Assembly: GCA_947579665.1 (NCBI GenBank)
Contig: OX388343.1
Span: 98,337,657-98,401,656, forward strand
DNA: 64,000 nucleotides
Direction: 5' to 3'
Source: Sympetrum striolatum
Taxonomy: Eukaryota > Arthropoda > Insecta > Odonata > Libellulidae
Both the position numbers and the translations under genes were made by a program. The notes under the pieces were generated by a model. That model was not told the origin of the DNA and did no database searches. It saw only the letters and a program-made list of their open reading frames with translations. This document shows positions 26,332 to 38,415 of the stretch, piece by piece (the first letter of the stretch is position 1; the number at the start of each line of letters is the position of its first letter).

Positions 26332-28530
26332 TGTTAAACCTACTTCTGTTATACGGGTGCTATATGGAAAATTTTTATTCCATCTTTTTATGGAATTTCT
26401 AAGGAATTTCATTCCGCCATCTTCGTTTAATGTAACTCAGGTTAGTGAGAAGCCGAAATGGGAATATTCCTAAATTAAAGTACATCAATGCATGTAAACT
26501 TTCGAGGCCAAGTACGGTAGGATTTTCCCAGGTATATCAGGATTGCTTAAAACATAGTTAATATAAATTAAGGTTAGTTCATCGGGATGAGGTTGGTTGA
26601 TTGACTTAATGTAAACCAGTAATACGCCGATAATGAATATACACCCAACAACATAAATAACCAAAACTGAGTCAGCAGTAATCAAGTCTACGAAAACGTA
26701 TTCAACTCGCAAATAAGGATAGTATTACATATCAGCAGCTAAAATTCTATTCGAAACATCAGTTGCGAACCAAAAAGGTTCATCGCTGCCGTAAGCAACA
26801 TCGTTGAATTATCTAGAACAAGGACGTTTCGTAACGATTAAGATCGCAGATATCTGTAGCTAAGAGCCAAGTTCTAGTATTCCTATCCATCATTCTGGCA
26901 GTCTTCGAAAGGTATACAAATTCGTACATCATTTGCCTATGACAGCCAACATTACGATGAAGCATCCTGTTGGGCACACTTGAACCTCCTAACCACTCAA
27001 TGTTTAATACAAAGAGATATGAAGTGTTTACATAACATAAATACTCAGAGCCAACGCATTTTGAAAATTAAATTTCACTAACAATTAATTCGCCGATCCC
27101 GACGAAAATCTTTCACAGACTATACACCACTCTAATAATGAATTAAATATTTACGACTAAAGCCGAGCTTTCAATGGGATTTACTTCACCGCGATAAACA
27201 TAGTTAAATTACAGGAAATGAAATGTATCAAAATACTATAGAAAATCAGCATGAGCATTCGTTTTCATCCAGTTCCATTTCCTTGCAAAATGCTTTGAAA
27301 TTCGAGGGGTTTTGCAAGCAGGAAAGAAATATCGCAATGAGAGCTTTTTTTCGGTTCACAAGTTATGTTGCGTGAGCCTGGCAGTAATTATGATCTACAA
27401 GGGAGATAAGGAATGAAAATGAAATATTGAATTGCCTAAGCTTCACCTAACTGATGCCAAAAGCTGGATTATTATGAATTAATAAATTTGGGGAAAGTTG
27501 GGCGATGCACAACATTACGACATGCAGCTGTTCTAGTGAGTTTCTCCAGTCGCAAGGGGACAAACGCATAACTTATCATTTCTACATTAAGACTTAGATG
27601 TCAGGAACACATTTAGAAAGTCTGAAATTTGTTCAGAGAATTGGATTAAAGAATTCCAGATTTTCTCCTGGCTATATTCGAGATTTCACCTAAAACCAAA
27701 TAATTTCCCGATATTTGAGAATTATCATTAAAATAATTCCAAAGCAAAAAGATATAAGCAGGGATTAAAAAATAGTCTGCACTCTAGGTAATTCATAGCC
27801 GATACCTTAAATATACGAAGAAAAATATAAAATTCGTGGAAAGAGAAAATACTAAGGGAAAAGAAAATAATTTCGAAACTTTGTTATTTCCAACAGTGCT
27901 ATTAAAAACTGTTAACATTAGACTTTTTCATCCTTTCCGAAGTGATTGCATTTCCATAAATTTACGCTTAAACGTTGAACTTGAAAAGTTAATTCCGGAA
28001 TAAAGTACAAAAGCTTATAACATTGATGGATCCACTCACGGTTAAATTTACATCTCAACACCGTCCCTTTTAGGCAGCAGGTTGCCATCACTAAATTTAA
28101 CCGCTTGGCATCAACAGTATTACGTCTTGCTAAGACACGAATAACAACAGCGAATGCACAAGGGATCAGACGAAAAGTTGTTTTGCGTCAACGTGAGAGG
28201 AAAAACACAACTCTTCCAACTTCCATTAACATAAGTATTTATCACCTTCAAAACATAAACATTAACGACTAGAAAGATAAAGAAGGAATCTATTGAAAAT
28301 GAGCCTCAAATTTCTCGGGAACAGCGTGTCAATCCACAGACGACTGACGTCTTTCCAGTCCTTGTAATTTTCTCAAACGTTTTTAAAGACCTCTAATTGA
28401 CTCATTCGGTTTCCAGGAATAATCTCAACTTCGACCACATCGGGTGAGGAAATACCGCAGCGTGGAAAATCGCTTTTCCACTAAATCACCAAGCGTGCAA
28501 ATCACCACGAGCGACATTGGCGAGTTTTAC

Positions 28531-28670
28531 CTCATCATCCTCGAGTACTGTCGGTGCAAGTTGGCGCGCAGTTGCCTTCTGGTGTACGGGCCGCCTCCGG
28601 AGGGATCGGGGGCCGTCTCTTCCGTCCCCTCGGGTCCCGCCTCTCCCCCCCTCTTCCTCCCACCCGGCAT
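28531..28670 (-). CDS. bun: Candidate alternative first coding exon of the TSC22/bunched gene
   Basis: An ATG at 28668-28670 (context GAAGATGCC) opens a frame reading MPGGRKRGGEAGPEGTEETA and on to ANLHRQYSRMM, ending at GATGATGAG|GTAAAA. Two bases (AG) remain, which with the common exon would give Ser: YSRMMS-ASGTSAVAID. The exon would be 140 nt in the same phase as the other first exons. It is Gly/Arg/Pro-rich and has no known domain. Support is weaker than for the others because the donor is less perfect, and because the other two minus frames and the + frames (28444-28830, 28517-28891) are also open in this GC-rich patch. The frame ending LEDDE at the same donor has phase 0 and would not fit the common exon. 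Confidence 0.4.
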
Positions 28671-29345
28671 CTTCGTCCACCAAAAGACCGAACGACGGCA
28701 CGAGGAGCGGCTCTTCCCAGGAGGAGCACACACCGGAGACTCATGCGATCGGAGAGCCTCCTCCGGACAATCTGAGGTTCACTTTCTTCGCACCGCACAA
28801 CACTCAATCCATTGGACGAGAGGCAGATAACGACTGGCAGGCAAAGTTAATAGGGACGGATCCGCGACGTCTCCCTTACGCAACTACTTAATGCAGCGCG
28901 GGGCTAAAAAATACGCGAGCGGAGGTTGGGATAGGTGAAGGAAGAAGGGTCAAGCCGAGGGAAATCGATCAGCGGAGACGTCATAGGGGAATCAGTCACG
29001 AAAATTCAAAATGCACGATCATTGAACAGAATTACATCACGTCGAATCGGATGAATTTGGCTTCTAATGCACTGCTGACGGATTAGATACCCCCATTCCT
29101 GGGCCTCGCGGAAGCAGTCGAAAATCCGATTAGGGCAGCAAAGGCGAGAACCGCTGGACAAGGCGAACACCCGTTCCAGACTGGAGAGACACCAGCGGAG
29201 CACGCAAGAGCAAAAAGGGGGAGAAGCGTTTTGGTCAGGGAGCCAAAGAATGATGGCGAGGTGAAAGGGAGTCACTGCGAAGAATAGGAGGAACACCCAG
29301 GGGAATGGTAACACGCATTAGGCAGAGGGGAGGGAGAAGAATTCG
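28671..29345 (-). promoter_or_regulatory. GC-rich island upstream of the 28.5-kb candidate exon
   Basis: CpG-rich sequence extends from the exon to about 29345, with + strand purine-rich stretches at about 28920-28960 and 29315-29345. It stands out from the AT-rich introns on both sides and resembles the islands next to the other first exons. The overlapping + strand frames at 28444-28830 and 28517-28891 (the latter starting at TTG) are Ser/Pro/Arg-rich and unrecognised. The island could instead serve a noncoding or plus-strand transcript. Confidence 0.35.
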
Positions 29346-30452
29346 AGCGCGAAGGAGGAACTACCATGCCAACAGGTCCGTCATCGCGGGAGAGGCCCAA
29401 CACTCTGCCGCATGCGTTCAAAATACCATTTTCGGTTTCTGCCGTAAACAGGCTAGAAGCCTTTGAAATTCTGCGTGGATTGGAAGAATTTAGCGGGAAA
29501 GAAGCGATGAGAGATATAAATGCAGACTACCGGTGGTGGGCAAGCAGACCGCTAAAGACACATCTGGGGTCAGAGCTAATTTTCCGCCGACCTTGATTTA
29601 CCAATAAATTCTACATAAAAATATTTCAGTAACAGACGCATATCATTTCAAAGACGACAACGTTAGCGTTGACGATAGCACCATAGAAAGATCCATTATT
29701 TCTTAATTTGCCAGTGATAATAGGGATTATATCATCAGTTGGCAGTTGTGTTGATCAATGACATCTAAACAAAAACCCAAGCTATTTTTACATCGCTGCT
29801 AAACACGTGATTAAGTTCAAAATAACGAATATGCTACCCAATTTAAGAAGTGCATCCGAAGCAAATTTTCCTCCACGAGCGCGAAATATTACGCCTCCGT
29901 TCTGGCGAAATTATTTGACTCAATGCCAAAGCTTTTAAGGTAACGGACACTATAGGCTGAGGAAGAAACGACATGTAACGTGTTATTATTGGACAAAGAT
30001 TAATTAGGGCTATATGCATGGAGAGAGCGGCGTCTATGTGAGGCGCTCCAACGGGAGGCCGAGTAAAGCCAGAGAAATGTACCATTTGCATATTACATGT
30101 ACATGTTTGTGACTTCATTATCCAGGAACAAAGAAGGAAATTAAAACGTTTTTTTTCGCTGGGATGGATAGAAAAAAGAGTAATTCGAATCTGCAAACGG
30201 TGGACTAAATATTTTCGACGGTTCTTTAGAGGAAATCTGGAGAGAGATTCCCTTGGAGATAATTAATGGGCGTGGTGCGGCGCCTAGGAAATAAACCGAA
30301 ATAGCGGACGGAAATTGAAATTAATGGTCAGACGGCTTTTGAGAGACAAAATTTAAAAATGTCCAAAAAGTAATGAGGTGCAGCCAGAGGAAAGTAAACC
30401 CAATCCTAAAGAAAAGATCACTCGGTTGAAGGTAGATTGCCCAAGGTCCGGA

Positions 30453-30535
30453 TTTTTCCGGATATATCCTCTTCTTATGATTTTTCCGGATATATCCTCA
30501 TCTTATGATTTTCCGGATACATCCTCTTCTTATGA
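30453..30535. repeat. 28-bp minisatellite, three copies
   Basis: The unit TTTTTCCGGATATATCCTCT plus TCTTATGA occurs at 30453-30480, 30481-30508 (one change) and 30509-30535 (one base shorter, one change). A partial TCCGGA precedes it. Each unit contains the palindromic TCCGGATATATCC-like core. Confidence 0.9.
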
Positions 30536-30868
30536 GCGGTTCTTATTCTATACAATAGACTCAAAAAGATTTATCGCCAGCACTCTCTTATCGCATATTG
30601 TAGATAAATATTTTCAAAAAACTACCACTGAGAGGAAAAGTAGAGAGATACGAGTCTTATCTTTAAGTATATAGAGAAAAATGTCTTCACAAAAAGAAAC
30701 ATATTACGTTGCTGTTAAAATTAGATTGGAAAATAAAGGAAGCCGTTAATAAGGGGAAATGCACGCTTGTCCACCAACAGAAAAGTGACGATTGATAAAG
30801 CCGTCGATTACTTAAGCAAAGGAGAACGACCATTGAAATGTTCTTAGGTATCAATCTTGTAGAGGTCT

Positions 30869-31168
30869 GCAGGGGCCGAAATTTTCAACCCAAGCCCCCC
30901 GTCGTCGGACCCAACCTGGCCCGAACGTAGCCGTAATTTTCGTTCTCAAGCCCGACCCGAGCCCGAACTTTCTATAAATCGCTCTGTAATTAATAGTTGT
31001 GATTTGTGAACAAATAGATTTTACCACTCCTTCGCGAAGACTGAGCATTTTGTTTGAGCATTGCGTTACAACTTTAAGAGGCTATGTAAGAAAATGACGT
31101 TCTTAAAGGAAGAATAATTCTTTCTTTCTCGAGTTATTCACGGGCCCGGCCCGAAACCGAAGGACTGC
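30869..31168. repeat. CCCGA-rich patches, possibly a diverged DNA element
   Basis: At 30869-30969 there are repeated CCCGAAC/CCCGACC/GCCCGA motifs and a duplicated (C)CG(A/T)AATTTTC...CAAGCCC. At 31139-31168 a second GC-rich patch reads CGGGCCCGGCCCGAAACCGA. Proline/arginine-like CCCGAGCCCGA tracts are seen near the ends of some hAT-type elements, but no matching inverted ends or duplication were found. Confidence 0.35.
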
Positions 31169-34100
31169 CTCCTTAACCAAGGGCTAACTAAAACAAACAC
31201 ACGAATAATGCACCCAATTAACCTGTATTTTTTAACTAACTACGCAAAAATGAATTTTATAACGGAATTCTTTGAACGATTTGTGAGCAATCAGTATAAA
31301 TAAATACTTGCATAAATTAAATGCTTTTCTTTAACAAAGAAACGTTTCACTAAAAAAGTTGGTAAATTGGGTAATTGTAATGAATTAATGAAAATGCGAA
31401 AATAAGCGTGAAGAAGGTAAATCTGAATTCTATATTTTTCCTTAAATCAGACCATTTCATTTATTTTTTGAGTTAAAGATTTGAAATAAAATTTAAATTA
31501 TGAGAAATTCGTTTCATAATAAAGCGACACAAAAAAATATAGTCAAATTATAAACTTTCAGTTGATAATACGATCGATGATACGGTTTCTGATTAGTTCT
31601 TTAACAAGCCAAATTAAAGAACTAAACATACGGAAGAACTCTAAAAATACCATGAATGCAAAGGGAGAGGGATATTATATATATTGATAAACAAGACCCG
31701 TGATTACAGACGTGAACGTGAATATAAATTTGTTTTATCTTCACGAGACGAGAGAAGTATCTAAGACGTTTTCCGGAGGATTTATTCATTTAATACTCAA
31801 AGATTAAAAAATACATTAAGAACTCATAGGATGGGAAGCCTCGTACATAGAAAAGCAGTGATTTAGTGCATTTTGAGTGAGCAGTTTACGTAGATCAATG
31901 TTAGGGAAGGTAAAGAGTATGTACGAAAGCGGACGAAGAGCTCGAAAGAGGAGCAGGATTACGCCAAAGGTACGGAAGGAAATAAGTGAGTGAAATGGAC
32001 AGGGAACAAATACTTATATAGAGAAGTAGAGTCGGGCGATGGCGTAAGCACTACGCAAACACCCTATGTGTGACACCCGCATCGTGTCCAGGACAGCGGC
32101 CAAAGCGAGCACAGAACAAGAGCTGATAAACAAACGATGGTGTGGGGGAAGAATGCGAAGAGCGGAGGAACATCCCGATTTATTCGTGGAGCAAGGTCGG
32201 CTCTATTTTCAAAATCTCTTTTACTTCCTCTTTTGAGACCACTCGCCGGAGATTCAACAGCAAAGACGACCACTGCTCAAGATACAACTTTACAACGGTA
32301 GATACTCTTGGATTGGTTCCAAAACGAACGATAGACAAAGGAGTTTAGCCGCGCTCATGTTTGCAACGAGAACGAAATTTATCCGCGCTTGGTGGTGCAA
32401 GAAACGAATTATTCAATAACAGTCAAACGACATCAAATATGTAACTGAAATGCAACCGAAAAATGAAGACTTTAAATGTCAAATTTACTGATTTTTATTC
32501 AGCCCTGTGAGATTTCTTTCTTCTGTTTGCTGGCATAGCGTGCGCTAAGTTATCCACCCATATTGGCGTAGAAATTCGAGCAACATATAAATAAATAGTG
32601 ACTCTTGAGGTCAGTTTACGCATTCTCTTCACAGAGAAAATAAAACTCATAAACAAATTTCGTGAAAATTGCCATCATCTCAACAATAAATATAGTAAAT
32701 CCAGTAATGAGAATAACGCCAGGAATGTACATAATTGTTACATGAAATCGGCAAAATACATTAATAATACAATTCTTCTGCTTAGCTAGATATTTTCTCA
32801 ACCTATACCTCTCTGTAAAACTCTGTGTTCTCTCTGAGACTGCCACAGTCGAATTAGAACTCATTCGCGAATACAAAAATAAGTATTGAAAAATTAAATA
32901 GAGTATATCCCGCAAAATTTTACCTTAAATTTTCTAGAATAATCTAAAAATCAGGACTATTTTTATTATCCGTTTCTTACTTATTATTCGTTATTACCTA
33001 ATTCCCCCTCATGATGTATTTTAGGTGAATTTTACGTTTACTTTAAGATGACTGGACGAGCCTTAAGACTGAAATTGTGACTTCTCCGCGTCATCCTCAA
33101 CTTTTCCCTCGATTTGAGCAACAGAGAATATAGCCAGGTTTATTCCAGTACATCCAACCGAAGGTGACATTTTAAACCCGTATTTCAAACTTAATGGCGT
33201 GAAGAGTAACCGAACCATTTATCACTGCCTTTCCAACCATCGGTACCACTCCAGGATCTTTCTGCGCACAAGATCCAAATTTCACGAAAATCCACTTAAC
33301 GAAAAGGTATGCCTTACTTCACCGCAGGGGGTATAGCCTTCATTAATTGATCACGTGATTCTGAATGGAGACCGCAATGAGAAAGGATGACCTAAATTGA
33401 GACGGAGATAGTATTTTTCGATCAGAAATGCGGTGAGGTAATTTCCGGTGGCTTAGGCACGAAGAAAAACAGAAAACATCCCACTTTCACAACATTTTGA
33501 TACTCATCGTCCAAATACTTTCTTTCCGTTATTCTACGCATTATTTACAAAACCCTTTTCAACGGAGACAAGACACCGAAGAGCACTTTCTCCAAATCAA
33601 TTACATACTCCGATATAAACGCAAAGAACTCGTTCATCAAAATACTTTCAAGTTAAGACGGCGTGGAGAACTAGTTGGATTGAAGCAACTATTCTCAGAG
33701 TACAAGTAACTCAAGAAAAAGGAATAACTAACAAAAGGGAAACAGAATGGATGCGATCTTAACAAAACAAAATAAGAATATGATCATCAACATAAAGCAT
33801 TACATAAAATATAAGTAAATTTATCCTTTCAATGAAATGTTAAATAATCCCTGGATTGAGAAAAAATCGTTAGTAATTAAACAACATGGTTTTCAGCACA
33901 AGATGCAATTTCTATTTGATCGATGTATACATTCAATGAAATGATTCTTGTACGAAAAGAGATAAAACGAAGTGAGTCAAACCTTGCTGAAACATTTCAC
34001 ATAAATCAAAATAATATTTAAGAAATGATATTGCATTTTTTTCTTTTTCTGCAGTGATGAATTATTCCGTAGAATTTTATGTACATACATTCGAAAGATT

Positions 34101-34440
34101 TTACTTGAGCATTTTATCTTAATAGCTGATATGTAACTAGCAACATGCACATTTGAGATAGCGCAAAAGGTACTAAATTATACTTATATCAAATATTTGG
34201 GGAGGTCAGTTTCAAGCCTTCAATTTTTCTTTGACTTTCAAGCGTCAATAAACTGATAGTCGATGATTGAGTTTATGTCTCCATTTAACCAACAATCTCA
34301 CTTGGGATATTTTCGTTGGCATATCTTGGTGCGGTACAAGAGAGGCAGTCGCCACAATGCGCTCTCTAGAGGGAACTGCTGATTCTAGCAACAATTGCAA
34401 ACGTTTTTCTCACCAGGGGTTGTTCGAGAAGAGAAAATAG

Positions 34441-34513
34441 TGACTTGGCTGGGACTCGAACCCAGGTCTCCCACTTTCCAGGCGGTTGTTCTAACCACTA
34501 AACTACCGAGCCA
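34441..34513 (-). mobile_element. tRNA-like sequence, second SINE family or tRNA pseudogene
   Basis: On the minus strand this reads TGGCTCGGTAGTTTAGTGGT as an A-box-like part, then CCTGGAAAGTGGGAGACC, then the B-box GGGTTCGAGTCCCAGCCA. A cloverleaf is partly possible, with loop CTGGAAA implying a GGA (Ser) anticodon. However the anticodon stem has a mismatch and the long variable arm of tRNA-Ser is missing. It shares its layout with 26269-26331, which favours a dispersed SINE-type repeat. No clear target-site duplication was found. Confidence 0.6.
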
Positions 34514-35518
34514 CGTCCAAATCAGAGTATTGAAGCGGTCTTTTCCAAGCGAGCCTCAGAACAAGAGGAAGAAAAGAACACGATGTGAACATTCCAAGCG
34601 AGAGATTGTCTAATCTTCCCATTGCTTGGAACCAACGAAATTTAATCTTTCCTGTGTTTAAGGGCAAATTTAATCGAAGTCATAACTAAGAAGCGGAAGT
34701 TATACTCGGATAGTTTTGAAACCAATGGCTCGGAAAAATACTTAGCTTTTTATCTATAAATGCGATAGAAGGCGGCCAGAAACCCCTTGCCAGAGGATGG
34801 CCAGAAGTCTGAACCTGGCCCCCTTTATTCATAATGCAGGCGACCTTTGAATCGAAATAGGAAAACCAACTTAACTAGAAAAGTTATTGGACAACAGGTG
34901 CTTTTTTGGCAAAGTGGCGTAGGAATGTTACAAAACATCCTGCGGACATTCAAGGCTGGGGATCGGGAGTGGGTGACCCGACGTTGATCCAATATTAAAT
35001 TCTGTGGCGTCTGGAAGGATGGGCAACTCTAAAAACAGAACGGAAATGAATGCTTTTGGCAAATCTAGAGCTGTGATTCATTCCACGAAAGTGATATAGA
35101 GTCTGAGTGGCTCTCTTCGCGTAAACAAGCAATCGGGCTGAAAATAGTAAATAAGAAATTCTCGGATGGATTATCATATGCTTTGGGGGAGAAATGAGAG
35201 AAAATGATCGCAAACACAATTGTTTCTCCTCGATATACAGAACTCTGAAGTAAATAGTGAGCGATTGGGGATCTTTTCAATAGCAAGCCCATTTAGTTTA
35301 AGAGGCGTACTAGCTACAGAGTCGTAACCCTCTGGACAATACATCCTAGGAAATCTGAAGTACAGAAAAACTCCGACGATAACGTCATTTATTAATTCAG
35401 TCGTACAACGAATGTGATCCAATTAATTGACAATAATCAGACTCGGCCTTTGCCTGGTTGAACATCAAGACACAAGACTAAAAATCAAATCTTTTACTTT
35501 GAACCAAAGACTTTCGCG

Positions 35519-35568
35519 AAGCTAACGAAAGATTTACCTACCTAACTAAGCTAACGAAAAGATTTCGA
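35519..35568. repeat. Short local duplication
   Basis: AAGCTAACGAAAGATTT at about 35519-35535 recurs as AAGCTAACGAAAAGATTT about 30 bp later. This is a small tandem duplication with a one-base difference. Confidence 0.8.
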
Positions 35569-35834
35569 CGTAAAAATAAAAGTTTAGATTTTCAAAGACA
35601 GGTACATATAACTGAATCGCATGCCACGAAACAGCTGTCGAGTACAAATAAGCAAACAACTCTAAATAATTATACATAAGGTTTTTCATTACAAAATATC
35701 ATCTTATTCGAATTCAAGAACAGGATTTCACATTCGGAAATAGACGGCAATAGCACATTAAGCACACTACTTTTTAATTCCTAAATCCGATATTTTAGTT
35801 AAGCAAAATAAACTCATAGTTTTAAGCAATATTA

Positions 35835-36006
35835 GTAGTAGTAGTATTGTTAAAAGTGCTTCGACAGCTTAGGTAATTTCGCACATTGGCTCCCACCGGA
35901 AATCGAACCCGGGACCGCTTTCACCTAAGGCAAACGCGCTATCCACATGACTATCCGGGAGCTATTAAATTTACTACTTTACTATTTAAGCTATTTAATT
36001 TACTAA
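35835..36006 (-). mobile_element. tRNA-derived SINE, copy 2, with 14-bp target-site duplication
   Basis: This is the same family as the 7.8-kb copy, on the minus strand, with tail (TAGTAG)n at the left and the tRNA-like head ending about 35962. The 14-bp sequence TTTAAGCAATATTA flanks it at 35821-35834 and 36007-36020. Between the head and the right duplication are about 45 extra AT-rich bases (35963-36006) that copies 1 and 3 lack. They may be 5' transduced sequence or a separate small insertion. Confidence 0.85.
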
Positions 36007-36867
36007 TTTAAGCAATATTACTGAGCTTTATAGTTCCGAGAAAATCGAGAGCGCAAATTCTAGCAAAAGGTGAGATGCAAATGACACGGTGAAGAAATCA
36101 AAATATTTACCGCTGAATGTATCGATATGGAAGCCATCCGAAAAGACCTTTGATTCATGTCCCAGAATTGACCCCGAACTATTTTAAGCCTTTCTCTGGA
36201 CAACAATACATAAATAGTGCGGTGAAATGTGTGGCACGTGCTACTCATTACGCAACGCCAGAAATAACCCGAGGGGGCGGCGAGATTCGGAAGCTCGAAT
36301 GAAAACAGAGATTCAGGGGAAAATCGAATTCTTTGAACGCACGCTGGTATAAAAGGAGGAACTAAATACCATTCTGAATGTCACTGACGTCAACATTCAT
36401 CATCATGTCCACATAATTGTTCCCAGGGTCCTTGAGTCGGAATCGATATTGCATGGAGTCGGGTAAAATGTACCAACTCCTTTTTACGGAATTGAGGACA
36501 TCGAAAACAGAGGATAAATTGACGATATTATTTTACCCGCACTTTTCCACAGATTTCTTAAGTCATAGTGAATACAGCAAAACTCCAACTATCTGAACTC
36601 CGACTATCCGAATCGCTTTAGGACACCATCTCATATGGCAGTTCTAAATTCGCTGGTAAGCATAACGGTAGAAACCGAATAGACCTACACGAAAAAAAAC
36701 ACACGCGCCTGTCACTGGGCTGAGTATACTGATTAAAAATGTTTTATAAAAAATATTTAATAATAAATACTACATTAGTTTGATTTAGTTAAAGTATTTT
36801 CTTAAGTATTTAGAAGTGATGTACCCCAAACATGCCAAAGTGTTACCACTTTTTTAAATTAATTAAT

Positions 36868-37441
36868 ACATCTTGCTCTTTGCATCAATGCTCTTTTTTA
36901 TACTATATATGTAGTTTTTTCTCCCGTTTTTAATGTACAGTCCTGGCCAAAATTAACGCAGCACCTCCCTTGCGATCCTAACGACCGGTGCTGCGTTAAT
37001 TTTGGCCAGGAGTGTACATATATTATACATATAATCTTTTATTTTTCCTGATAATGTACATTTTCCTTGTTTTTCTATTTTGTTTTTATGTTACTTTGTA
37101 TATTGCTACCTCTTTCTAAATGTTAACTGATTCTTATTTACGTATCGCATGTAAGTACTTATTGGTAGTGTATTTATTTATTTTTGAATGTTTTTCTCTT
37201 ATCTTATCTTTTAGCTATTACTATCGGTAGGTTTGCGCAGGTTTTTCACACCCCCCTTCCTTGTGGGTGTTTTCCTGCAGTGGATTTTTTTTCCTAAGAA
37301 TCTCTTAGGTTTTTTACATCCACAATGCTTCTAATATTTTCGACTTATTATTTTATAATTAATGGCGATGGGTTAGATGGAAGAAGAGACTTTTAAGTCT
37401 CAATCTCGCCCAAATAAAGACGATTTATTATTATTATTATT
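36868..37441 (+). mobile_element. 5'-truncated non-LTR retrotransposon 3' end with (ATT)n tail
   Basis: The T-rich sequence ends AATCTCGCCCAAATAAAGAC and then (TTA)n at about 37422-37441. A homologous end lies in reverse at 40553-40610. Hairpins lie at 37293-37309 (CCTAAGA/TCTTAGG) and 37386-37401 (GAGACTT/AAGTCTC). The 9-bp TTAATTAAT at 36859-36867 and 37453-37461 may be the target-site duplication. No reverse transcriptase coding remains. Confidence 0.65.
36938..37014. mobile_element. 77-bp Tc1-type MITE, almost a bare pair of inverted repeats
   Basis: The left arm at 36938-36965 (CAGTCCTGGCCAAAATTAAC, then GCAGCACC) and the right arm at 36987-37014 match over 28 bp with one mismatch. They are separated by only 21 bp and flanked by TA (36936-36937, 37015-37016). 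The CAGT(C/G)CTGGCCAAAA start is typical of Tc1/mariner inverted repeats. It sits inside the LINE 3' region, which itself sits inside the pogo-like element. Confidence 0.85.
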
Positions 37442-38392
37442 ACATACAGAAGTTAATTAATTATCCGAATTTTGGATTTTCAGAATTTTTGATTATCCGA
37501 ATGGGGTCGGGTCCCAATTGATTCGGATAATTGGAGTTCTACTGTAATATAATTGGAGGTGTTGGATTCATAGATTCTCCACAGCCATAATTTTAAAACA
37601 CATTTGTCACAAACTTACGAAGAATTTTTCCACTTTTAGTTATGCTTAGCTAAAATATTCATCCCTTAAGTGCTAACAATATAACTTATAGGCATCTCGA
37701 AGATGAAAGCGTATGGTGGTTGGATAAAAATGCAAGTGGCGAGGCAAACCTCTTAAACGTAACGAGAAAGTGAAGGCGTACAAGGTCTCCAGACGTACAT
37801 TCACAAAAAAGTGCCTCAAGGGCGTAGTACTCGCCTCGGGAGGGATTTGATGATCGAGCCTTCAATTAATGACTCTTTTGATTCGCTGAGATGGAAGAGG
37901 GGGAAGAAAATCAGACACTCTTTATGAGGAGCATTCGAGGATGTACGCACAAAAGAAATTCCAAGACTTCAATATTTACTCCTTAAAGAGTTTTAATTTA
38001 ATGCACGTTAATATGGAAGGCAAAACTTAAAATAGAAATATTTAGGGAAAGTTAAACTTATGAACACCGGAATTATTTCATGTGAGACTAAATAGTATTA
38101 TTTTCATTTAACATATTACTATTTGTTTACGCTTATCCTATTCTTCGAGAGAGACCAGTGTCTTTGTTTCTGTTGATGGCTGTCTCTCAGCTGGCCTACT
38201 GCAAATATCAGTATCGCCATCAGCGGAAGTATCCTATTTCAACAATAAATTACGCTAATTGTTGAATTTTCTATCTTAACAGGAAATCACCGTCCAACGC
38301 ATTCATAAAAATATTTTAGCTATGTTCTGCTACAAAAATGTTGTAGATAAGATTTTTTGTGAGCCATGGATTAAGAATATTTATGTCTTAGA

Positions 38393-38415
38393 ATATATAT
38401 ATATATATATATATA
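38393..38415. repeat. AT microsatellite
   Basis: An uninterrupted (AT)n run of about 11 units. Confidence 0.95.

Larger units (their letters stand above)
20231..28530 (-). other. Intron, AT-rich, few features
   Basis: This includes a 15-bp GC-rich minisatellite (21419-21508), an AT-rich insertion-like block (24204-24776) and a tRNA-like SINE fragment (26269-26331). A purine-rich patch at about 20880-21120 gives open frames on both strands (20857-21246 -, 20892-21116 +) that look compositional. No exon was recognised. Confidence 0.45.
36575..37544. mobile_element. pogo/Tigger-like non-autonomous DNA transposon with nested insertions
   Basis: The ends are imperfect inverted repeats. The left reads CAGCAAAACTCCAACTATCT and on to GAACTCCGACTATCCGAA. 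The right, on the minus strand, reads CAGTAGAACTCCAATTATCC. About 19 of the first 24 bases match, and TA flanks both ends (36573-36574, 37545-37546). CAGTnGAACTCC-ATTATCCG-type ends with TA targets are characteristic of pogo/Tigger-group elements. There is no transposase frame. Most of the interior is a later LINE insertion (36868-37441), so the original element was only about 400 bp. Confidence 0.75.

Noticed and set aside
30869..31168. Complete hAT transposon
   Set aside because: GC-rich CCCGA patches are present, but no matching inverted ends or 8-bp duplication were found.
34441..34513. Functional tRNA-Ser gene
   Set aside because: The anticodon stem has a mismatch, the long variable arm is missing, and a similar degenerate copy exists at 26.3 kb.
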